DNA from: Deinandra increscens subsp. villosa
Lineage: Eukaryota > Streptophyta > Magnoliopsida > Asterales > Asteraceae
DNA length: 64,000 nucleotides
Assembly: GCA_039602395.1 (NCBI GenBank)
Contig: JBCNJP010000008.1
Coordinates: forward strand, 18,296,354-18,360,353
Reading direction: 5' to 3'
The notes beneath the pieces were generated by a model. It was not told the origin of the DNA. It saw only the letters and a program-made list of their open reading frames with translations, and made no database searches. Shown here in pieces: positions 33,398 to 43,551 of this stretch; within the stretch, counting starts at the first letter, position 1; each line of letters starts with the position of its first letter. The translations under genes were made by a program, and so were the position numbers.

Positions 33398-34729
33398 ATG
33401 GCTGGAAGAGGCAGAGGCCGAGGTGGAGCTGGAACCCCGATAGGACAGGCCGGTACGAGGCAGAATACGCGTGCGAATCCAGAGGTTGACAACGGAGCAG
33501 GAAATCCCGAGAATGGAGCTCAGAGAGGAGGCCCTATCAATGATCAACTAAGAGCTGCGTTAGCTGAAGAAGTAGCAAGGGCTTTACAAGGTGCGATACC
33601 CGCACTTGCTGCTGAGTTTAGACGCAATGGAGCTGATGCTGGCGTTGGTCGTGGAGCTGGCCGTGGAGCAAATCGCGGAACAGATCGTGGAACTGGACGT
33701 GGAGCTGGACGTGGAGCTGGCCGTGGAGTTGGTCGTGAACCTGAAGTTGAAGATAATCCTCTTAGGCATGGATGTTCATACAAATCCTTTTGCGGATGCA
33801 AGCCTCCATCATTTGACGGGAAGAAAGACGCCATGGCTACATTTCGATGGATACACGAGATGGAAGCTGTAATCAATATCAGTGAGTGTTCTGAAGCTCA
33901 GGCGGTGAAGTATGCTGCACACTCGTTCGTTTCTGAAGCGTTATTCTGGTGGGAAATGATTAATCAAACTCTAGGTGAGGAAGAAGTACTGAGTATGACT
34001 TAGACTGATCTGAAGAGGCACGTAATGGAAAGCTTCTGTCCACAACATGAGTTGGATAGGTTGGAGATGAATTTCTTGAGAATTGAAGCTGGATACATGA
34101 CGCACGGCGAGTATACTACCAAGTTTAACATGATGGCTCGATTACTACCAAATCTGGTGCTGACTGAAGAAGTTAGAGTTAGGCGTTACACGCAAGGGTT
34201 TCCATCTGAGGTACGAAAGTTGGTAAAAGTATTTGCACCTGCAACATATAAGGCGGCAGTGAACCTTAGTGCGACCCTGTATGATGAAATTTACGGAGAA
34301 GTAGGAAAGCCGGTGGAGCAGAAGAGGAAATGGATTGAATCCTCGGGAAGTACTCAGGAAGATGCTGGAAAGAAGTCAAAGGGAAATCACGTACCGAGAT
34401 GCAATACGTGTGGTAAGAACCATCCTGGAGAGTGCCGTTACGGGAAACCCAAGTGTCACAACTGTGGCAGCACTGGACATGCTATCTCTACCTGCCCGGC
34501 GAAGGGTGATCTAGGAAGGAAGGGTTGTTTCGAGTGTGGAGAGTTAGGACATTTTAAGAAAAATTGCCCTAAGTTAGTACTAAATCCTACGCCTCTGAGA
34601 GCCGTCCCAGGGAACGGTACTGGACCCCGCACCGCTCCTGCAAGGGCATACTGTGTGACGGATGCCAGGGGTGAGGAACCCAAGCTCTTGAAGCCCAACT
34701 ATCGCCCAGGTAACGTCAATATTAGTTAA
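33398..34729 (+). pseudogene. TE6 Gag (complete length, one internal TAG)
   Basis: I chose the Met of MAGRGRGRGG because it matches the Gag start of TE7; an upstream in-frame Met exists at 33383. Order: Gly/Arg-rich N-terminus with a tandem (G/N)RGxGRGA repeat (about residues 85-115), CSYKSFCGCKP (counterpart of CTFKSFMDCKP in TE7), capsid core with ALFWWEMI (about 188), three zinc knuckles (CNTCGKNHPGEC, CHNCGSTGHAISTC, CFECGELGHFKKNC) at about 337-400, and a short tail ending before 34729. One TAG at 34001-34003 splits it where a Trp codon would be expected (one-base change). No protease, RT or integrase follows; the 3' LTR starts 149 bp later. Gag alone would package RNA only with enzymes supplied in trans. 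Confidence 0.88.
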
Positions 34730-34840
34730 ACGTAATTACCTGTTAAAAGTTTACCTAAAACGTCTTATGTATATATGGGCCTTTACTTGTTATGCCTTAG
34801 AGATTAGAATATGATAATTTGTGATAAATGGGAATAAATC

Positions 34841-34878
34841 AGGTTTCGAGGACGAAACCTATTTAAGGGGAGAAGAGT
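34841..34878 (+). promoter_or_regulatory. TE6 pre-PPT hairpin and polypurine tract
   Basis: Perfect 8-bp hairpin AGGTTTCG-AGGA-CGAAACCT (34841-34860), then the purine tract AAGGGGAGAAGAG just before the LTR start TGTAACACCCC at 34879. Single copy, unlike TE1 and TE7. Confidence 0.75.
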
Positions 34879-37800
34879 TGTAACACCCCAAATTTCACAG
34901 GTACATGATAAATACGTGTTTATATTATCACTACGTGAGTTTAATTGATAAATATGGTAAACTATGCATTAGATAGATTGCATGTGTTAGAAATACGTAT
35001 TCTATAGCTAAAATGATAAAAAATGCATAAACGAATAAGTTAAACGGCAAAGAAAGTAAAATATAAGATGGATATGTGTTGGTACAAATAACATGATGAT
35101 ATATGTGTGAATTGATAGATGTATACATGTGAATACGTGTGTTAGTAGTTAATGGAAAAGTAGAAGGGCTAAAAATGTAATTTATATAAAGTTATCAACG
35201 TATATGGATATTATACGTATCTATAACTATTATAAACATTTTAAGGCTTAGAATATAGTAAAAATATATCCTAACATGATCCATAACATGAAATAATAAG
35301 TATTGGAAAGTTTGAGGGGCCAAATGTGTAAATAATGAAAAATATATATAAATAAATATATACGTATGTATACGTATATCATCGAGAGTGTCCCGAGCCT
35401 TAGAAACCCTTATAAATATGCCCCATAATGTTTTAGTACATAAAATGATAGAAAGATAAGAGTTCAGGGGCTGAAAATGTAAATAAAAAGTCCAGGGGCC
35501 AAAACTGTCATTCTGGCAAAGATGCCAGGCGTATCGCCGGGATCCTCCTCCCCACGGCGCGATACGCGAGCCACCCTGTGACGCAGATTCGTGACAGCTC
35601 GCGTTTTTTCGACTTGTTGCTCACGTTTGATCCAAATACTCACCCTTAACGTGTCGTTTTTGCTGCTGAATCACCCTAAACACGTAGCAGACCCTCCTGC
35701 GCACCTAACAACTATAAATACTGGATCCAATCGTTCGATTATGAGCACCAATTCACGAAATCATCTCCCTAAAAACCCTAGAACACGTCCGAACGTTCTT
35801 CTGCAAAATTGAAGCAATCGGTGAGGAATTAGAAGGCCATCTCCTGCAGTCCTACGTTTTTAGGTATGCTCTACAATAGCCCCATGTTAATTTCAGTTAA
35901 TATCATGTCTAGAATAGAGATCTAAAACTATGCAAAAATTAGGGTTCTTGGATATAAGTCATCAAATTCGGGTGATCGGGTGGGAATTAGGGTCTGAAAT
36001 TTTGTAGGTAATCCTAATTTAATGTGTTTTAAGAAAGCCCTAAGTTTATTTCACAATTGGAAAAGGTTTTGTAAAGGTTTTGTTAACGGGTCGAAATTAG
36101 GGTTTTCTAGACGTTATTCTGCCCAAATCGAGTAAACGGTTTTGAATTAAGATTTGATCTTTTAAAGGATATTATAACATGTTATAATGGATAACACCCT
36201 AAGTTGGTTTGAATTAAAAATGAGTTTTGATAATAAAACGAGAAATTCATGAAATTAGGGTTTCTAAATATGATTATTTAATATAAACTAATCCGTAGGG
36301 TATGGGGACTCGATTTTTGGTTTGGTAATATGTTTATGTATATAATAAGCATATATGGGTTTAAAATGGACAAATAATAAAGTATTAAAGATACCGAGTT
36401 AATCGGATATTAGAAGTTCGTGCGGACCGGAAGGGTAGACACCTGTACACTGGGGTTTCTGGCAAAAGCGGGGGTGTCGCCATCTCATCTGGGCAATGGC
36501 ACCCCAACACTGGGCGATCCCGGAGTGAGTGTCTACTTATAGGAATGCGCGTCTTCATATTATCAATAAAAAGGTTATTATGCCTATAAGGGCATTTTGG
36601 TCATTTTGACCTTAAAAGAGATAAACCCTAAAGTATTATTAGGATAATAAGATATAAATAAACGTAGGTATTATTTATAATAACTTTGCATTAATGCAAT
36701 CCGATACGCGATTAGGTTAATCGTGGACCATAACGGAGGTTCTGTCTGAATAACTGATTAAAGATATCAGGTGAGTTCTATGAGCCCACTTTTAAATGTT
36801 TTAAATATTTTAAATGTTTTCGGGCTAGTATACATACAATACTTGTGAACATATATTCAAGATAATTGTGACTTGATATATACGTGTTATATGATGAAAT
36901 TGTTATTAAATTGTTTATACGTGTTATGCAATTATGTTGATTATAATGTGATGTGTATATACTTGCTTTGAAATTAAGTAGCCAAGTGACTAGGGAATTG
37001 TTAGTAAACATTTAGTGAATATGTATGATTATATGAGAACAAGTGATGCATTTGCTTATATTAATATGTGGCGGATACGCCGCTGGTACATCCTATATAT
37101 ATACATAGTAGTATAAGTTACCCGGTATATTGAAAGTGTGGAGGATACGCCGCTGGTACATCCTGTATACATACACTAACGGTAAATTGGGGGATGTCCA
37201 TTTGTTGCAGTATATGAATGCATTATCACTGTTTAATAACAAACCTAAAGCATCTGGTTATTTAACTAGGGGTAGGTAGTATACGTGATCGGAAATTAAG
37301 TCATTAAGACGAGAAAATGACCTAATATAGCTAAGTATAAAGTTGGTGGATAAAGTTGAGGAATCGCTGTTGCTCCAATGGGGGTGCCCTAGAGTACCGT
37401 GTACGGACGGCGCTGCTTCTCCAATGGGGGTGCCCTAGAGAATGTAGTGTCAGGTTTTCTCATAGGAAGAGACGGTAACCCAGATGATAAGCCTAGGGTT
37501 ACTGGTAAGAATGAGGAGTCGCTGCTGCTCCAATAGAGGTGCCCTAGAGTACCGTGTACGGACGGCGCTGCTTCTCCAATGGGGGTGCCCTAGAGAATGC
37601 AGTGGCAGGTCTGCTCATAATAAAAGAGTCAGATAAATATAGTGACCTAGAAGTTTAGCCTAGAGTCATGGTTAAGATAATAAGATATATTATCATAATA
37701 AATACGTGCTAGAATTTATATGTGATATATATATGTGTGTTGTGAAAAAAATCAGGTAAACACCTAAAACGGTCCTTGAACTAAACGGTAGAACTCACCA

Positions 37801-38104
37801 GCGTAAGCTGACTTTTTAAAAGTATGTATGCTAGGTTCTGACGCACCTATGGGTCAAGCTTTGGTCACGCTCTAGGAGGAGACGGTGAAGACGCTGGTTG
37901 CTGGAATATCTTATCTTACGTTTAGTTTACCTTATGTTTAATATATCGTATGTTACGTTTATGCTTCCGCTGTGTAAGAATTATCAGAGTATATAAATAA
38001 AAGTTTTAAATTTTTTCCCCAGTTTTTGTGATCTCTGATTAAATCACGTGTTGATGAGTAAATCCGACGACGTGGCGCCAGCCCGTAAGGGGCCGGGCGT
38101 CACA
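34879..38104 (+). repeat. TE6 3' LTR (3226 bp, uninterrupted)
   Basis: TGTAACACCCC to GGGCGTCACA, followed by GATTT (38105-38109), the right target-site duplication. TATAAATA is at 35713-35720, the GGATACGCCGCTGGTACATC pair is near 37073 and 37143, and the four CCAATGGGGGTGCCCTAGAG boxes lie at 37375-37600. Short ORFs inside are shared with the 5' LTR and I treat them as non-coding. Confidence 0.95.
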
Positions 38105-38109
38105 GATTT

Positions 38110-39161
38110 AGCCAAAACTGAAAGAGGTTATTTTAGACCTTACCTAAATACGCTTGACTGCAGAAATTCGGCTCTTGAATCCTCATGGTTTGCTCGCAAT
38201 CGATCGATGAACAATCTGGGTATTCTTAGGGTTTTTGGGAGATAAATCAGAGAAATTGGTGAGTTTGAGAGGTTGTTTGATCCGGTATTTATAGGGGAAA
38301 GGGGCGTCTAGGTCTAGCAACACGTAAGGGAGTGACTAGCCAAAGTAATTTGATGTCTGGAGATGCTAATCGTGTGAAACAAGCTGAAAACGTGGCTCAA
38401 AAACGGACCAAGTAGGGTTTCTGCGAAGACGAGATCCTCGCGTATCGCGCAGGACCTCTTTGCATGGCTCGCGATACGCGAGCTAGTGCTGTCCGGCCAG
38501 ATTTTTGTAATTTTACTCTTTTGGTCCTTGTAGTTTGGTTTGGTGCATTCTAGCCCCCTATACTTCTATCCTTTCTTCATTTTTTGTACCAGAACATTAA
38601 GGGACATGTTTCTAACATTTTCTAAGGTTTCTAAGGCTCGGGATTCGTACGATAACAAATACATACATTTATATATATTTTCTTTATTATTTGCTAATTT
38701 ACGTTCTAGGCCCTCAAACTTTACAACACTTATCATTTTATGTTATAAGTCATATTAGTATATATTTTTACTAATTTCTAAGTCTCAAAATACTTATAAT
38801 AATTATAGATATGTATAATACTTGTATCCGTTTATAACTTTATAATAGTTGCACTTTTAGCCCTTCTACTTTTTCCGTTAACTAATAACACATGTATTTA
38901 CACATATATATCCATCAAATGATTCATGTATCATCATGTTATTCATATAAACACATAGTCATCTCATATTCTACTTTATTTAAAGTTTAACACACTCGTT
39001 TATGCACAATTCATCACATTGGCTATCAAACGAATAATTCTAACACATGCAACCTATCCAATGTATAGTCTTACCGTATTTATCAATCAAGCTCACGTAT
39101 TTATAATATAAACACGTATTTAATATATATATCATGTATCTATGAATTTTGGGATGTTACA
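38110..39161 (-). repeat. TE4 solo LTR, third part (LTR 5' end, reverse orientation)
   Basis: Reverse complement of the first third of the TE6 LTR type. It ends GGGATGTTACA on the plus strand, so the minus strand starts TGTAACATCCC. It includes GCGATACGCG-type words in both orientations (38430-38482) and a minus-strand TATAAATA (38286-38293). Summing the three TE4 parts gives 3350 bp, close to the 3.2 kb of TE6. It is followed by GTTCG (39162-39166). Confidence 0.9.
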
Positions 39162-39166
39162 GTTCG

Positions 39167-39253
39167 AATCGGGTGGTGAGTCTGTATCCCAATTCAATCG
39201 TTGTCTATCTTTTCATTCCCGTCTATATCATTTCTGTCACCGGATATACAACA
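39167..39253 (+). repeat. TE3 3' LTR, second part (87 bp)
   Basis: Continues the TE3 LTR exactly where it stopped at 12775 and ends ATATACAACA. Then GAAAT (39254-39258), the right target-site duplication of TE3. Part one plus part two equals the 658 bp of the 5' LTR. Confidence 0.95.
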
Positions 39254-39258
39254 GAAAT

Positions 39259-40806
39259 GCTCACATAATTGTCTTTTTCAGTTGTGTTTCTTTTATCGCT
39301 ATATTACTATCATAACTCTCCATATCTTTAACTGGTTTACTTATTTTATGCTTCTTTGTTATTAACAGGAAAAATGGTCAAAAAATTTATACATAACATC
39401 CATCTGTTATGGAAGAACTGTATCTTGAAACTCACAATGGTATGTATACTTTGCCCGTCATTTTTTATTGTTTGCTACAACTTAGTGGGTGTTTTTTTTT
39501 TACATTATGGAACTGATTATGTAACTAACGTGCTGTCACAATAATCCGTTCCTAATGTCTAGATAAACTGATTAGTTTTGTTATGCACATCCCAACACCC
39601 CCTTAACACAAATCCATATGGATTATATTTTGCACCCAAACACCCCCTTATTCTTCTTCTTTCATTTTTACATAGGGTGGCCGTTGAATGCATAGAGGAT
39701 TACCATTGCGCCCTTTTAAAAAGGGTATTCAAAGTCTGTTCAAAAGGATGTTGTTTAGATTTCCCGTCACCCGTTTTGAAGAAAAAATGATTGGTTAGAA
39801 CTGTTGAAAAGAATTCAACATTTCTAAACCATTTTTCACAAAATTATAAAATGTTTCACATAGCTGAGAAGATGAAGTTTCTTTTATAGCACCCTGTCTC
39901 TTTCGGGTTTGGTGGTGTATAGCTGATGAACTTTTATGTCTAAACTGACTTATGGGTAAATGTGAGATGTTTAATGCCTTGAACAAGTCATGTTTTGGCA
40001 AACTGAAAAGTGTGCACTTGAATTTATAAGATAAAAATAAAAATTATTATAAAAAATAGTGAAGGTATTGTTGTATAGTTCATGGTCAATTGGTCCCCCT
40101 CTTGGGAAAATTTTCATTGGGAACGTGTGCTTGTATAGTTGTATGTATAAATGCTTGATTGACAAAACCTTGTATACACCAGGCAATTTGTGAAGTAGAT
40201 ATATCATAACAAGTAGTTGGTTGTCAAAATGGGTGTTTATCGGTGTAAGAATGGGTAAACACCTATTTTACCCATTTTGTCAAAATGGGGTTGTTGGTAT
40301 ATATGGAAATTTTATTTATGGAATTTTTAACTAATGAAAAGAAATTCAAAATCATTAGGTGTGTTAAAATGGATCGGGTATGTTTGAAAAACTTGTGATT
40401 AAAGTTATAATATATTTTTTTAAAATTTTATTTATTTTTGTATGAAAAACGAAATAACATTAACGCATCAAAAAACGCTACCAAGAAGGAAGCACAAGAC
40501 ACCAAATTCAAAGAGCGTCTAAACGAGCGGAAACAGCAAACAATTATATAAATAATGAAGTATGGTTTTATTGAACGGATGTGTTTTCTAAATCATCATG
40601 CCTTGGGTGTTTTTAAATTAATCGTTATTCTAAATCCACGACGACTTGTCTCATATTGGCGATGAGGGGAGACTTGGGACTGAGATGTCATAAGTTTGAT
40701 CCTTGAGTTTTTTGGTTTTACCACTCGATCGCTCATGAATGTGAATTTTCCTTGAAACGAGCTCAACTGATGTAGATACTTTTGGGGTTTCGGGGGCAAT
40801 CGTTGG
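39259..40806. other. AT-rich intergenic DNA between TE3 and TE8
   Basis: No convincing gene. It continues the host locus present left of TE3. Notable: two similar CACCCCCTTA words near 39597 and 39650; a local palindrome where GGTGTTTA and TAAACACC flank 16 bases (about 40232-40263) inside TCAAAATGGG words. Short ORFs show no recognisable domain. The last eight bases are the left target duplication of TE8. Confidence 0.5.
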
Positions 40807-41772
40807 TAGAGGTGCAAAAATGGGTTTTTTTTTTTAATATATCCGGTTACTAACAATAACCGTTTATTGATCAAATCGGTTATGATCAAAACCGGTTTGG
40901 CCAATAACAGGTTCCTCAAAAGTGAAACACAAACCAATCCAACCGGTTGGGTTTGGTGACCAAAACCGGTTGCTAACCGGTTAGTACACTTAAATATTTT
41001 TATGTTTATTTTTTAATTAACATATTATATAAACTAATAAACATACTTTTCATTGATTTAAAACTTAAAAACATTAGAAACATAACTTAAACAAGAAAAC
41101 ATTCAAATAAAAGTAGTAAACACTGAAAGAAAATAGTAAACATTCTACGTTTATTTTGTTGTCTCTGTCATCGAATTGTTCTTATTGGTCTTGCAATGGA
41201 CATTCAAATGTGCTTGAAAATTAGAGTTGTAATCTCCTTTGAGAAAGCTTCCACAACTCTTGCATCGACTCTTCATGAAACCATTTTTTCAACTCACACA
41301 AGTCGAAATGGCAAAACAACATGGGGTCTCTCTCTTGGTTGGTATGATATTCACCACGGTCCATTTGTCCCTGGGAGCATTATTTTGAGCACTAGAACTT
41401 GCCATTTGGATTTTGGAGTGAAAGACGTGAGTGTAGTTTTGTGCTTCTTTTAGGTTTTTGAGAGCTGTAAATAGTGGGGTAATCAAACCAAAACACCCAA
41501 AACTTATATATACTAACAACTAGGATCAAAATAGGAAAATTATGACTTTAAACGGTAGAAAAACGGCTATTTTAGGTCCCCAAACGGCTAGTAACGGCTA
41601 TGTAACGACACCTAAAATCAATGAGTGCTAACCGATGAGTACTCCAAAAACCCCAACCAGTTATTAACTGGTCGGTTATTAAACCGGTTACATCATAACC
41701 AGTTCGAATTAGTTTTGATTTTCGATTAGAACCGGTTACTAACGAAAAACCTCTTATAAATATGCACCTATA
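40807..41772 (-). mobile_element. TE8 non-autonomous hAT-type element (966 bp)
   Basis: Terminal inverted repeats are imperfect: TAGAGGTGCAAA on the left and, read inward on the minus strand, TATAGGTGCATA on the right. They are flanked by 8-bp duplications ATCGTTGG (40799-40806) and TTCGTTGG (41773-41780), one mismatch. Both ends are packed with AACCGGTTA words, as in subterminal transposase-binding regions. Inside, minus-strand sequence near 41190-41275 reads CKSCGSFLKGDYNSNFQAH ending with LNVHC, a BED-type zinc finger as at the N-terminus of hAT transposases. The catalytic domain is absent, so it could move only with a foreign transposase. Confidence 0.75.
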
Positions 41773-41780
41773 TTCGTTGG

Positions 41781-42030
41781 CCGTTAAAAAGAATTTTGGA
41801 ATATATTAAATATAAAGATCTTGAAAGTTCATACTAAAATTTTTGAGTCAATGAAATGTTGTAACGTTCTACATAATTTTTCAACATTCTATATACCATG
41901 ATTACAGATACATAAATGACACAAAAAATTAAATATATACATACACACACTAGATTATATACAGTGAGCTTCACGTGTTGTGTATAAAATTTTACAATAA
42001 ATATTAATCATTAAAGTAATATATATATAT
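41781..42030. other. AT-rich spacer
   Basis: No feature recognised; it ends in ATATATATAT directly before TE9. Confidence 0.4.
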
Positions 42031-42379
42031 TGTAAGTTTGTGAGTTTGATCGTCTACTCAATCAATGATAAAATCAACGTAATTCGAGAATAGAAATGAG
42101 ACACGACATGTAAATACAAATGAGATTTGTATTATTAAACCACAGAGAAATACACACTCCATTTACATAGTAAATCTAGCAAGAAGTGCTTAATCCTATA
42201 CATAATGTTCTATTTATAGTTGCTCAAATATGTCCGAACACGACATCACACGAACTGCCACTTCGAGTCAGTTCGTGTGCACCCGAACTGGCAGTTTAGG
42301 TCAGTTCGAACACAACCAATCTTGAACCTTTTGTATTGTACTTGATACTACACACGACGATCAAAATCATGCTCTAACA
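42031..42379 (-). repeat. TE9 3' LTR (349 bp)
   Basis: The minus strand starts TGTTAGAGCATG right after the purine tract GAGGGAGAGAT and ends AACTTACA. The same end, TGTAAGTTTGT on the plus strand, reappears at 46896 beside the primer site just before the gap. A minus-strand TATAAATA lies at 42211-42218, and upstream of it (42238-42306) is a cluster of CGAACTG/CAGTTCG words in both orientations. Closely related to the left-facing part of the TE10 LTR (52040-52232). Confidence 0.85.
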
Positions 42380-43551
42380 ATCTCTCCCTCGACGTGTGAT
42401 GTATCAGTGCAGTATCTGTGCTATAATAATTCTTCATATAAACTCGTATCCTTAATCAAACTCTCACTCAACATGAAGATTAGTCTGATCTTAAATACTT
42501 GACATTACAGCGCGTGTAATCTCTTCTATCAACAGCTTTAGAAGACTTGAAGTTGTGATATTGTCTTTCCACTTAGTACCTGCCAACATAAATAATCTTG
42601 ACGCAAAACGTCTCTTCGAGACACCAATATATTTAGATCTTGAAAATTGAATTGTACTCCGTGTTGATCAACCGAAAACAAATTAGAAATAAAATCTTTT
42701 TGGCTTTTCAAACTATATATCAAAACACATCTAAAATCTGTTTGGTACTTTCTGATATGAAAAGTAAATGCAATACGCAACCATACACTATTTTTGTCTT
42801 TTGCGAGAAAGATCATGACTTGGGATCATATTGGTCATAACAAGCTGAACTACGTTCAATTTCGATTATTGTAGCAAATAAGCCATGTAGATTGCAGATA
42901 TAATTTGTCCAATTATACCCATAACATCTGGATATGTTAACGTATTGATTAAATTTACAAAATGAACACATGTATACACAGTGACTTCTCATTTTTCTTT
43001 TCACATATTCTTTTCTTGATATATCTTGAAATATGCATCACGATATTGTCCACTAGGTCAAGCATCAGATTTAGTATATATCACATTTGTATACTTTCTG
43101 ATTTTCCGAGCCTACCTAGCACATCGAACAATGGTCTTATGCGTTTTTCACTTACTTTATCCATGAGTCAGAAATATTAGCCAATGTAGCATCATTTCCC
43201 AATCATGTCAGATATAATTTCTCATTTTTTAATGTTTTTGTCTTTTAAAAAAATTCTCCTCCTACAAATGACAAACTCTATTTTTTAGATTTTTAATTTT
43301 ACCATTTGAAAAACAACACACTATTTGTGTATTTTCCAAAGTAACACACTCCCCCTCAAACTGAGACGGCGTGATAAATAAAGAAAAAATTGATCAAACA
43401 ACACTAATACTTGCATTTAGCATTTTGAAAACACTGGATTTTGAAAATAATTTGGAAATGCATTTTAAGTTAAACACAGATATTCCACCACCAACAATCT
43501 TTCAATTACCGATAGGTCTGCCTGATATACCTGCTGACACCAAATAAAACA
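42380..43551 (-). other. TE9 region between gag and 3' LTR, no pol
   Basis: About 1.2 kb of AT-rich sequence with the polypurine tract at its LTR side (plus-strand ATCTCTCCCTC, 42380-42390). I find no protease, integrase, RT or RNase H motif in any minus-strand frame. The part next to gag (43440-43550) resembles 47460-47583 after the TE10 gag, including GACCTATCGGT. Confidence 0.7.

Noticed and set aside
12776..39161. TE4 as a complete reverse-oriented LTR element enclosing everything between 12776 and 39161
   Set aside because: The three TE4 pieces join into one LTR of about 3350 bp with no internal region or second LTR; it is a solo LTR.
40596..40937. 113-codon minus-strand ORF as a gene
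   Set aside because: It crosses the left terminus of the hAT element TE8, so the frame is a chance fusion; no domain.
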